64,000 nucleotides of DNA from Verrucomicrobiales bacterium (GTDB taxonomy: Bacteria; Verrucomicrobiota; Verrucomicrobiia; Limisphaerales; UBA11358). A program made the translations under genes and the position numbers. Positions within the stretch are counted from its first letter, which is position 1, and every line of letters starts with the position of its first letter. The stretch is from assembly GCA_028712475.1 (NCBI GenBank), contig JAQTQB010000008.1, forward strand, positions 1-64,000, read 5' to 3'. The notes beneath the pieces are model-generated. The model was not told the DNA's origin. It saw only the letters and a list, made by a program, of their open reading frames with translations, and ran no database searches. Positions 1 through 7,858 of this stretch are shown piece after piece.

Positions 1-105
1 GGCCGCCCGCATGATTGTATTTTATAAACATTTGCCGTGGGTGACTTGCAACAGGATTGCCCATTTTATTCAGTCCGTCAATGAAGAAATGCCATTTTAT
101 CATAT

Positions 106-128
106 TTTATGTTCGTATTATATGAACA
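106..128. promoter_or_regulatory. TATGTTCGTA-type dyad, possible IclR-class site
   Basis: The core TTTATGTTCGTATT resembles the ATTATGTTCGTAAT dyad lying in the iclR promoter at 27445-27458. It also overlaps a longer inverted repeat, TGTTC at 110-114 and GAACA at 124-128. No gene starts directly downstream, so its role is uncertain. Confidence 0.3.
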
Positions 129-370
129 ACAGTTGCAATCCAATTGCCCGATACGCTCCAGAGACTAGGCGTGGCGTTGGCCTAGCATAGGTCTGGGCCT
201 GGTCAGCGATCACAACCAGCCCCCCCCCCCCAGCACGACGCCACCAATTGATGGCAGATGTTTTTGCAGGTGTTTTTCACGATCAGTTTTCAGGTTTTTG
301 ATTTTTGTGATTTGACAAACACGCTATCCGCTGGCTTACCCGTATTACCATCCGCCAACGCTGAACGGGC

Positions 371-393
371 ATTATGTTTTACGAACATATTAT
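371..393. promoter_or_regulatory. ATTATG...CATATTAT dyad, possible IclR-class site
   Basis: ATTATG at 371-376 faces CATATTAT at 386-393 across a short spacer that contains ACGAA. It is related to the dyads flanking the IclR regulator at 27.3-27.46 kb and sits 10 bases before a GCTATATAGC palindrome. The shared-regulator reading is inference. Confidence 0.3.
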
Positions 394-402
394 ATCGGGA
401 TA

Positions 403-412
403 GCTATATAGC
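403..412. promoter_or_regulatory. GCTATATAGC palindrome, copy 1
   Basis: Exact ten-base self-complementary motif GCTATATAGC. It is the leftmost of six copies or near-copies confined to the first 13 kb. No recognisable gene starts within 400 bases downstream, so it may mark a decayed promoter or act at a distance on the transporter at 854. Confidence 0.5.
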
Positions 413-811
413 ACACAATACGTTTGCCTTTTGTGTTTGTCAACGATTTTTTATCACTTTTATTCCAACCACCGAAGATCAACTCTGAAATCGGTCTTAT
501 GGACTCATTGTAAAATTGCTAGCGATGCGGCCAAAAACCTGCCAAACGCGGACGCCTCCCGCTGATCGGCAGCACGTCCTCGACGGCGTTTTGCAGATTG
601 CCAAGTGTGGCTACCTGCGGCGTTACCTGAAGGTGAAGGTAACGGATGACCGTGTCGCCTTCCGCCAAACCGGCGGCATCATTAATCTGTCTCTTGCCGG
701 CTTCAAATTCACGTTGCCGACGTTGCCGGATTTTCCAACTCCGGCCCGCTTTCCGGAACAGCCAGATATATCTTCGATGCAACCAGATTCAGCTTGCATC
801 TCCCTGCCGGT

Positions 812-821
812 TCTATATAGC
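812..821. promoter_or_regulatory. GCTATATAGC palindrome, copy 2 (one mismatch)
   Basis: TCTATATAGC, one base off the consensus, 32 bases before the GTG start of the sugar transporter. The spacing fits an operator or promoter element for that gene. Confidence 0.55.
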
Positions 822-853
822 TTTAGCTCTCCACTAATTCCATTTTAAACACG

Positions 854-2257
854 GTGCAAATCAACCCTCTTGCCGACAAACCGATCGCGCGTGATCCCGT
901 CAGAATAACCTCGCATCTCGTCATCGCCACGCTGGTGGCCGCCTTGGGTGGTTTCCTGCTGGGTTACGACAACCTCGTCATTAGCGGCACGCTGGATTAC
1001 CTGGCAAAACATTTCCACTTGCAAGCTTTGGGCACCGGATTTGCCGCCAGCATTGCGCAGCTTGGGGGGTTGGTCGGGGCCTTGTGCGGCGGCTGGTTTG
1101 CCGACCGGTTGGGATTGAAGCGGAGCCTGTATGCCTGCGCTTTCACGTTTGTGGTTGCTTCGGTGGGAATTTTTTATGCCCCCACCATCGAACTTTACAC
1201 CTGCTGGCGGCTGATTTGCGGACTGGGCAGCGGCGCAGCCACCATCATCGCGCCGATGTATGTGGCCGAAATTGCTCCCGCCGGGGTGCGGGGGCGGCTG
1301 GTCACGATTTTCCAGCTCGGCCTGGTGTTTGGGATTTTCTTCGCGCTCCTGATCAACAGCTACATTCACGGATTGGGCAGCGAGGAGTGGAATGTTCAAA
1401 CCGGCTGGCGCTGGATGTTTCTGGTCGGGGCATTGCCGGGAACGCTCTTTTTTCTGGCGGTGCTCGGAGCGGTCGAAAGCCCGCGGTGGTTGATGAAAGC
1501 GGGGCGGGAAAACGAGGCCGGGAGCCTGCTTGAAAAGCTCGACGGCCCGGTGCGGGGTGCGGAGATCGCCGGTGAAATCCGCGCTTCGCTGGCGAGGGAG
1601 GAAGGGCGTTTCTCCGAACTTTTCCGGACTCCCTTCCTGCGACCGCTGCTCATCGGGGTGCTGCTGGCGGCGTTTTCGCAGACCAGCGGGATTAATGTGG
1701 TGCTGGTCTATTTGCCGGAAATTTTCAAAACCTCCGGGCTGAACGCGAACGACGCCTTTTCGCAGTCCGTGCTGGTTAGTCTCGTCAACATCGTGTTTTC
1801 CTTTGTGGCGCTGAGGTTGATTGACCGAGCGGGCCGCCGCACGCTCATCCGGCTGGGCACGGCCATCCAGTTTCTGGCCCTGGCAACCATCGGGGTGATG
1901 TATGCGGGGTCGGCCACCGGAATCGTGCTGGCGCTGGCGATCATGGCGGTGATGGCCGGCCACGCGGTGGGCAATGGCGTGGCCTGCTGGGTGGTCATCT
2001 CGGAAATTTTTCCCACCAAGCTGCGAGGCCGCGCGATGTCAATGGCCATCACCGCCATGTGGCTGGCTTCCTACCTGACGCTGCTGGTATTTCCGCTCAT
2101 GCGCAATCATCTTGGCGACGCCGCGACCTTCTGGATTTTCGCCGCCTTTGCGCTTCTCAATTTTTTCTACGCCTGCTGGCAAGTGCCGGAGACCAGGGGT
2201 TATACACTGGAGGAAATCGAAGCCATGTGGCGACGCAGTGGAAAGATTGACCGGTAA
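854..2257 (+). CDS. MFS sugar/H+ symporter (sugar porter family)
   Basis: A 467-residue, twelve-helix major facilitator permease of the sugar porter (XylE/AraE/GalP) family, expected in the inner membrane to import a monosaccharide with protons. Family hallmarks are visible: the GGFLLGYDN segment of helix 1, ESPRWLM after helix 6 (about residue 207), DRAGRR in the loop of the second half, and the C-terminal PETRGYTLEEIE signature. The start is a GTG without a clear ribosome binding site, 32 bases after a GCTATATAGC-like motif. It converges on the regulator gene at 2270 with a 12-base gap. Being the only sugar porter in the cluster, it probably imports rhamnose, galactose, xylose or arabinose released by the neighbouring glycosidases; the substrate cannot be read from sequence. 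Confidence 0.9.
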   Translation: MQINPLADKPIARDPVRITSHLVIATLVAALGGFLLGYDNLVISGTLDYLAKHFHLQALGTGFAASIAQLGGLVGALCGGWFADRLGLKRSLYACAFTFVVASVGIFYAPTIELYTCWRLICGLGSGAATIIAPMYVAEIAPAGVRGRLVTIFQLGLVFGIFFALLINSYIHGLGSEEWNVQTGWRWMFLVGALPGTLFFLAVLGAVESPRWLMKAGRENEAGSLLEKLDGPVRGAEIAGEIRASLAREEGRFSELFRTPFLRPLLIGVLLAAFSQTSGINVVLVYLPEIFKTSGLNANDAFSQSVLVSLVNIVFSFVALRLIDRAGRRTLIRLGTAIQFLALATIGVMYAGSATGIVLALAIMAVMAGHAVGNGVACWVVISEIFPTKLRGRAMSMAITAMWLASYLTLLVFPLMRNHLGDAATFWIFAAFALLNFFYACWQVPETRGYTLEEIEAMWRRSGKIDR

Positions 2258-2269
2258 AGCGGACGAATT

Positions 2270-3373
2270 TCAACGCCGCGCGGAAACGCGGGCGGGCGCG
2301 GTGCTCTCCCGAGGAATGAATCGGGGGCGAATGATATGCCCCTCCACACTGAGCTTCCGGCCGCGGAGCGCTTCCAAAATCAAATCGGTGGCAACCTGGA
2401 TGTGCCGCTCGAATTGAACATCCATCACCGACAACGCCGGCGTGGCATATTCGGCAAGGACTGTGTTCCCAAAGCTGATGACGGAAACCTCTCCGGGCAC
2501 CTTGACACCCAGCTCCCGCAGGCCGTGAAGCACCCCCAAGGCCAGCTCGTCATTGTCGCAGATGATGGCCGACGGACGCGGATAATTTTTCAAGCAGCGC
2601 TTGATCGCCTGACTGGCAGTGCGGGGGCGGGACTCATAGCTTTCGGTTTTCACGCATAGCGGCGAGCGGGGATGCCTTGGGTTTTGCTCCCGCACATAAC
2701 GCATCCATTCGTCAAGACCATCGGTAAGTCCTTGATGTTTGATGTCATCATGGACAAATAGAATTGACCGGTGGCCTAGTTCCCGGAGGTGGTCAAGAGC
2801 CACGCGCATTTCCGCGCGATCGTCAGCCTTGACCCACGGGACGCTATCGTCCTTTGGACTGTTGCCCACAATAACCGCTGGCCCGTGGGAATTGCGCAGG
2901 GCCTCGCCGATTTTCCCCTCAAGCAGAGCATTTGGTGGGAGCAAGAGCAGGCACGGATCTCCGGAAGCGATGGCACGCAGGGCGAACGGGTCGTTGTTAC
3001 CATGAATGATGGTCAACTGGGTGATCCATTCATTTTTGCGCGCGATTTCGTCCGCCGCCTTGAGCAGCGGTTCGGAAAAGGTGTTGATTTGACTGCAAAG
3101 AAGATGGAGCCGCACGGATCCGGCGATGTGCAAAGCGTCAGAAGTCACCAAAGTGCATTTACCGCGTCGTTCCAGCAAACCCTCGGCCACAAGCTCCGCG
3201 ATGGCACGGCGGGCAGTCATGTAACTCACTGCAAAACGCTCGGCCAGTAGTCGCTCCCCTGGCAAAACGCCGCCGGGTTTGAATTCTCCACCGAGCAGAG
3301 CCTGACGCAGAGCGTTCCCGACCCGCAGGTGTTTGTGCTCCGCGTTTTGTCCGGGGCGTTTCTTCATGCGCAT
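2270..3373 (-). CDS. GntR-HTH / LacI-type sugar-responsive transcriptional regulator (AraR-like)
   Basis: A 367-residue chimeric regulator. Residues about 15-75 form a GntR winged helix (LPGERLLAERFAVSYMTARR, then EGLLERRGKCTLV). Residues about 80-350 form a periplasmic-binding-protein-like sensor of the LacI/GalR type (HLRELGHRSILFVHD, AIICDNDELALGVLHGLRELG, VPGEVSVISFGN). This arrangement is known from AraR of Bacillus, which releases DNA on binding arabinose. The gene is divergent from the GH106-like gene; the 159-base gap between them contains a GCTATATAGC palindrome. It is therefore the best candidate to bind that repeated palindrome and control the plus-strand sugar genes. Effector and operator are inferred. 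Confidence 0.88.
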   Translation of the reverse strand: MRMKKRPGQNAEHKHLRVGNALRQALLGGEFKPGGVLPGERLLAERFAVSYMTARRAIAELVAEGLLERRGKCTLVTSDALHIAGSVRLHLLCSQINTFSEPLLKAADEIARKNEWITQLTIIHGNNDPFALRAIASGDPCLLLLPPNALLEGKIGEALRNSHGPAVIVGNSPKDDSVPWVKADDRAEMRVALDHLRELGHRSILFVHDDIKHQGLTDGLDEWMRYVREQNPRHPRSPLCVKTESYESRPRTASQAIKRCLKNYPRPSAIICDNDELALGVLHGLRELGVKVPGEVSVISFGNTVLAEYATPALSVMDVQFERHIQVATDLILEALRGRKLSVEGHIIRPRFIPRESTAPARVSARR

Positions 3374-3512
3374 ATTCTACCACAAGGCCGCGGGATTAGT
3401 CCACGGCGATGACAGGCAGGCCATCGGCGCGGCAACGGCCCGAAACCCGCAGTCACGAAAAACACACACTATTCTCTTGCCAAAGTCGGAGGTGGCGAGT
3501 TAAATAGCTATT

Positions 3513-3522
3513 GCTATATAGC
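3513..3522. promoter_or_regulatory. GCTATATAGC palindrome, copy 3
   Basis: Exact copy ending only 10 bases before the ATG of the GH106-like gene, within the divergent region shared with the GntR/LacI regulator. If TATATA inside it served as a -10 box, the transcript would be nearly leaderless. The absence of a ribosome binding site is compatible with that, but no matching -35 box is visible. Confidence 0.6.
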
Positions 3523-3532
3523 TGTTTCTTTT

Positions 3533-6109
3533 ATGAGAATGTTTGACCAGTCCGTCACCCCGGAAAGTTGCCCGCGCTACCGCCGGCAGGGGGATGGTTC
3601 GCCCCGTTTTTATTCTTTTTGGGCGATCAATGCCTCGCTGGATGCCGCCCGGCTGCAATCTCAATTGGATCGTTTGAAAGCGTCCGGGTTGGATGGGGTG
3701 GTTTTTCACCCCCGTTATTATCCCGACACGCCACCGTATCTCGACGGGCGCTACCTGGAGCTGGTTTCGGGAGCGATCCTGCATGCTAAATCCATCGGGC
3801 TCGCCTTTTGGATCTATGATGAAAACGGGTGGCCGAGCGGCACGGTGGGCGGTCAATTGCTGGCACGCCATCCCGCTGACGCCCAATCCTGGGCGGGACT
3901 CGGAACGGAGGTGCCAGAGCGTCCACTCGCGGAATTCAAGCATGGAGGCCAGCGCTGGTATTTGGGGGAACAGCCTGGCCCCGGGGTGGATTATTTCAGC
4001 CGGGCGATGACGGATCATTTCATCGAAATGACCTATGAGCGTTACCGTTCGGGACTGACGCCGGAGGCCTTTGATCATGTGGGCGCGTTTTTCTGCGATG
4101 AGCCGGAATTCGGCCTGGGTCATGCCTACTCACTTTTGCCGAAAGCGGGCGCAATTCCCTGGACCCCGCGTATGCCGGAGCTTTTCAAACAACGTTACGG
4201 ACGGGATCTCATCCCGCTGATTCCCCTGCTCTTTTTCCCGGGGACGGGATCCGCCGAAGCGCGAATCCAATTCTGGGAACTGCTGACCGATGTTTTCTGC
4301 GGAAACTTTGTGGGGCCGATCAAGGAGTGGTGCCGCCGGCACGGCAAGCTGTTTACGGCCCATGTAAAGGGTGAGGAACATCCGCTTTTTCAGGTGCCAA
4401 CATCCGGCTCATGCCAGCAGTTCTTCCGCCATCTCACCCTGCCCGGAATTGATGCCTTGGAGCGTTATCCTGCCAACAATTTTTATCCCCGCCAAGTTTC
4501 GACCGCCGCCCGTCAATTTGGGAATGGTCGCTGCATGGTCGAGGCGTTTGGCGGTTCCGGGTGGGGAAGCACCCCGGAAGATCTCGAACGCTATCTGCTC
4601 TGGCTCGGACGCAACGGCCTGACCGACTTCGTCATGCACTTGAGCCAGTATCGCCTCGACAGCGCGGCCCTACAGGATTGGCCGCCCTCGCAGCCGTTGC
4701 ATCTCACCTGGAGCCACCTGTATGCCGAGGTGCTCGACCGGGTTCGGCGCGAGTTGCAAACCCGGCCGCGCGAGGTTGCGGACACGCTGGTGATCGCACC
4801 CTATCGCGCCATCATGGCTAACTGTCAGCCGGCGGACTTTTTGAAAACCAATATTCATAATGCCGCCACCTATCCAGACGGTCCGGCTGGCGACATTAAT
4901 ACGCGCTTCATGAAGTTAGTGGAGTCTCTGCACCTGGCGGACACGAACTTTGATGTGGTTGATGAGCGCACCTTGGAACAATACGGCGAAATCTCGCAGG
5001 ATCAGCTTCGCATCGGCAATTGCGGTTATCGCCGCTTGATTATTGACGAGGCGGCCCGCTTGAATAAAGCGGCGCAGGCTCTCGTGAAGCCATTGGTCGT
5101 GCCGACCACTCCGGCAGTTACCACCAGAATAACGACGGTTTTACCGTTGGTTCCGCAGGTCATCATTCCGGTTCGTTGGCGATTGGTGGAACACCCGGTC
5201 AACAGCCTTTTCCTCGAGTCCAAAGTGGAAGCCGACGGTTGGTTCAGCGCCACTTTTGCCAGCGGCTTCCTGCCGTTCGATACGGAACTCGAATTTGTCT
5301 TTGCGGATGTGATCGCCGAGTTTTCCATGAATGGTCTGGAGTGGAAATTGTTTCCGTCCGACGAAGGCTCCCGATTAAGGTTGAATGCGGCATCTTTGCG
5401 CGCCATGAACCATCTGCGCTTTCGTCCCGCGCGTTTGGTCGAGCGGCCTTTTGTGTGGCTGCAGGGCCGCTTCCGGGTCTGCGCGATGAGCCAGTTTGCC
5501 GACGGCCCCGGGGAAACCGTCAAGACCAACGGCCCATTCCGAATCGAGGTCGCCCGCAGTGCCATCAGGTCGAATCTGGTCGCCGACGGGTTTCCTTTCC
5601 TGCGCCACGCGCTGAAGATGGAATGTGAGGTGAAGTTTCCAGACGCAGTCTCCGCACTGGTGCTGGTGGGCGGGACAGCCGATGCATTGCGACTGAACCT
5701 GGACGGCAGCCAGCAGGACTGGATTTGGCCAATCAACGGTGAACATCGGTTTGCAGCACCCCTGGCCCCGGGCAGTCATCGCCTGGGGATTGAACTCATT
5801 CCCAACGGATATAATTTCCACGGGCCGCACCACTATTTCGGAGGCGACCGGTTCGTGGTCAGTCTCGACCAGTTTCATGGCCGGAAAAACTTCGCCGATC
5901 CCACAAATGCCCCGGCAATGACCCATGTTTCTGCCTGGCATTTCCGGCGGTTCGACTTGCCGACAGGCATCGCACTCGGACCGGCCTCATCCTTCCAGCT
6001 TCAATCCGACGCAATTGTCACTGGCACCGGTAATGGCTTGCCCCGCCTCCCAATACCAAACCCAACGGTGAAAGACGTTGCCAAATCTTCCAATACCAGC
6101 CGTTATTGA
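3533..6109 (+). CDS. Glycoside hydrolase, GH106 (alpha-L-rhamnosidase)-like
   Basis: An 858-residue protein resembling the GH106 alpha-L-rhamnosidase superfamily. The N-terminal half looks like the catalytic barrel: FYSFWAINASL at the start, LKASGLDGVVFHPRY, then AFWIYDENGWPSGTVGGQ, a signature typical of these enzymes, and GAFFCDEPEFG around residue 190. The C-terminal 350 residues look like beta-sandwich modules. There is no signal peptide, unlike most neighbours, so it may act in the cytoplasm on imported oligosaccharides. The ATG lacks a ribosome binding site and sits directly after the GCTATATAGC motif; a later start cannot be excluded. Context (GH78, GH28, galactosidases) supports a role in pectin breakdown, but the exact linkage is not known. 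Confidence 0.75.
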   Translation: MRMFDQSVTPESCPRYRRQGDGSPRFYSFWAINASLDAARLQSQLDRLKASGLDGVVFHPRYYPDTPPYLDGRYLELVSGAILHAKSIGLAFWIYDENGWPSGTVGGQLLARHPADAQSWAGLGTEVPERPLAEFKHGGQRWYLGEQPGPGVDYFSRAMTDHFIEMTYERYRSGLTPEAFDHVGAFFCDEPEFGLGHAYSLLPKAGAIPWTPRMPELFKQRYGRDLIPLIPLLFFPGTGSAEARIQFWELLTDVFCGNFVGPIKEWCRRHGKLFTAHVKGEEHPLFQVPTSGSCQQFFRHLTLPGIDALERYPANNFYPRQVSTAARQFGNGRCMVEAFGGSGWGSTPEDLERYLLWLGRNGLTDFVMHLSQYRLDSAALQDWPPSQPLHLTWSHLYAEVLDRVRRELQTRPREVADTLVIAPYRAIMANCQPADFLKTNIHNAATYPDGPAGDINTRFMKLVESLHLADTNFDVVDERTLEQYGEISQDQLRIGNCGYRRLIIDEAARLNKAAQALVKPLVVPTTPAVTTRITTVLPLVPQVIIPVRWRLVEHPVNSLFLESKVEADGWFSATFASGFLPFDTELEFVFADVIAEFSMNGLEWKLFPSDEGSRLRLNAASLRAMNHLRFRPARLVERPFVWLQGRFRVCAMSQFADGPGETVKTNGPFRIEVARSAIRSNLVADGFPFLRHALKMECEVKFPDAVSALVLVGGTADALRLNLDGSQQDWIWPINGEHRFAAPLAPGSHRLGIELIPNGYNFHGPHHYFGGDRFVVSLDQFHGRKNFADPTNAPAMTHVSAWHFRRFDLPTGIALGPASSFQLQSDAIVTGTGNGLPRLPIPNPTVKDVAKSSNTSRY

Positions 6110-6165
6110 AATAAAGAACCGGCCGGAAGTATTTTGCCGTGCTAAATAAGCAAAAAAATCCAACC

Positions 6166-6434
6166 ATGAATTCTCCGGGCAGCGCATTCGCGCGTCGCAA
6201 GTCCTTTAACGTGTTGCGCTATGCAGACCGAGCAAACCTTCGACACACCGCCGCTGAAAATATTGAGGGTATTCGCCATCAAGAGAAAATACAGTTTGTG
6301 TTGCTATATAGCTTTTTCACATTTATATTACTCACAAAATCACGCACATGGCCCTGCCGGATGGCAACATGGACAATGTAGCGGACAATGTCTATGATAA
6401 CGACGAAATCCTGAAGTTGGCCAGGCCACCGTAA
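6166..6434 (+). pseudogene. Remnant of a Tat-exported protein gene (leader fossil)
   Basis: From 6166 the sequence encodes MNSPGSAFARRKS, nearly the same as the Tat leader MNSPGNAFTRRKF that begins the FAD oxidoreductase at 11272, but the frame then loses any hydrophobic segment. A second open piece at 6348-6434 begins MALPDGNMDNVADNVYDND and continues after a frame change towards the next gene. No intact protein can be drawn. This 415-base interval between two glycosidase genes is best read as a decayed gene or a leader left by recombination. A GCTATATAGC copy lies inside it at 6303. Confidence 0.5.
6303..6312. promoter_or_regulatory. GCTATATAGC palindrome, copy 4
   Basis: Exact copy, 213 bases before the start of the Tat-exported GH5-like gene at 6526, within decayed sequence. 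It is the only copy in front of the 6526-11177 transcription unit. Confidence 0.55.
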
Positions 6435-6525
6435 GCAATCACTTTGGCAATTGGCGGCGGTGGTTCATCGTCGGGATGGCATTAAATCAAAGTGTCAAAC
6501 AAGCCATCGTGAAAAATAGCTCCAC

Positions 6526-7710
6526 ATGAATCGCCGGGCATTTATCAAGTCCACCTCCACCGCACTGGCGGGCGGCGCGCTGCTGGGGAGTTATTCAGGC
6601 ATGGCATTGGGGGCAAATGCTGACGACCGGTTTCGACGCCATCGCTTTGGCGTGAACTATGTGCCGTCGCGCAACTGGTATTACTGCTGGAACGACTGGA
6701 AGCCCGGTGACATTGCCCGTGATTTTGATCGCATCGCTGAAATCGGGGCGGACCATATGCGCATCATGCTCATCTGGCCGTGGTTCCAGCCCAATCCAAA
6801 ACTTGTCAGTTCCGCGCACCTTGACCGGCTGGAGGAACTCATGCAGTTGGCGGCCAAGCGGAAGCTGGATGTGCTGGTGACGATTTACACCGGCTGGTTG
6901 AGCGGTTTTCATTTCAACCCGCCTTTTCTGGAGAAAGAACCCTTCTACACGTCGCCCAAATGGCAGGCCGTGCAGGAATTGTATCTGGGGGAGGTCAGTC
7001 GCCGGCTGATGCGGCACGCCAACTTTCTCGGCTACGATGTCGGGAACGAAATCAACTGCAACTGGGCCTGCGCGCCGACGGAGGGCGATGCCTGGATGCA
7101 ACGCGTTTTCAAACAGATGCAGGCATTATGCCCCGGGCGCATCCACGTCAACGGCGTGGATCAACAACCGTGGTTCACGCAGACCACTTTCTCTCCGGAG
7201 GCGCTGATGGCGCAGCAGGAAATTGTGTCGCTACACTGCTGGCCCTATTGGACCGGCGCCGGCAAATACGGCGGCCATCTGGACCGGCCCTACACGCAGT
7301 TGCCGGCGGCGATGGCCGCACTGGCCCGGAGCTACGGAAAAGCCCCCCAAAAACCGATTTGGCTCGAAGAATTCGGCGCGTGCAAGGCGGAGATGCCGGA
7401 AGCCGATGTGCCGCGTTGGATGGAGCTGGCCGTGACGGGCGCGGTGGCTCAAGGCATTAGTTGGTTCACTTGGTGGGCCAGCCATGATGTGAGCGAACGG
7501 TTTGAATTCAATCCGTTTGAATTCAGCCTCGGCCTGATGACGGTGGACAACCAGATCAAGGAACAGGGGAAAATGTTCAAACGCCTGGCGGAAGCCTACC
7601 GTGGCAAGCCCGTGATCATCCCCGACCAACCTCTGCCGCCGCCACCGAGCCGCCGGAACAGTGATGCGACGTGGGAGTGGCTGCTCGCATGGATGGACTG
7701 GAAGAAATAA
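6526..7710 (+). CDS. Tat-exported clan-A (GH5-like) glycoside hydrolase
   Basis: A 394-residue protein with a Tat leader (NRRAFIKS, hydrophobic stretch to about residue 30, cleavage near ALGA). The mature part is a TIM-barrel glycosidase of the cellulase/mannanase type (clan GH-A). YDVGNEINCNW holds the likely acid/base Glu175, and IWLEEFGA the likely nucleophile Glu282, about 107 residues apart as usual for the clan. Many surface tryptophans (YYCWNDW, WPWFQPN, WFTWWASHD) suggest an oligosaccharide cleft. It begins a transcription unit with the GH27 enzyme and DUF362 protein. The substrate could be a beta-galactan, mannan or glucan; the subfamily cannot be assigned by eye. Confidence 0.8.
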   Translation: MNRRAFIKSTSTALAGGALLGSYSGMALGANADDRFRRHRFGVNYVPSRNWYYCWNDWKPGDIARDFDRIAEIGADHMRIMLIWPWFQPNPKLVSSAHLDRLEELMQLAAKRKLDVLVTIYTGWLSGFHFNPPFLEKEPFYTSPKWQAVQELYLGEVSRRLMRHANFLGYDVGNEINCNWACAPTEGDAWMQRVFKQMQALCPGRIHVNGVDQQPWFTQTTFSPEALMAQQEIVSLHCWPYWTGAGKYGGHLDRPYTQLPAAMAALARSYGKAPQKPIWLEEFGACKAEMPEADVPRWMELAVTGAVAQGISWFTWWASHDVSERFEFNPFEFSLGLMTVDNQIKEQGKMFKRLAEAYRGKPVIIPDQPLPPPPSRRNSDATWEWLLAWMDWKK

Positions 7711-7858
7711 TTTTCAATGGGCAAAACCATTAACCATGAACCATCGGGAATTCATCAAATTCAATCCGGAAGCTGCGGCCACCCTTCTGGTTAAACCTCG
7801 GGCGGCGGCTTCGGCAGAGGAGACAAGGAAATCAGCCCGAGGTTTGTCTAAAAAGTTT

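Larger units (their letters stand above)
1..853. other. Non-coding left edge with regulatory-looking motifs
   Basis: No convincing gene was found in the first 850 bases. Short open frames exist on both strands (for example 519-782 minus) but none resembles a known protein or has a ribosome binding site. The stretch holds a run of twelve C residues at 220-231, two ATTATG-type dyads (106-128 and 371-393) like those near the IclR gene at 27.5 kb, and two copies of the GCTATATAGC palindrome (403-412, 812-821). It may be the remains of a promoter region whose gene was lost, plus the real promoter of the transporter at 854. Confidence 0.5.

Noticed and set aside
519-848. Open frames of 87 and 110 codons at the left edge
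   Set aside because: They overlap each other on opposite strands, have no ribosome site and resemble no protein; the plus-strand one also runs through the palindrome and promoter region of the transporter.
845-1963. Long minus-strand open frame opposite the sugar porter
   Set aside because: It is antisense to a clear MFS gene and its residue content (His/Arg/Gln-rich, no fold) is typical of a shadow frame.
7661-7858. Extended N-terminus of the GH27 enzyme
   Set aside because: The extension begins inside the preceding gene and lacks a working leader; a proper signal peptide starts at 7859.
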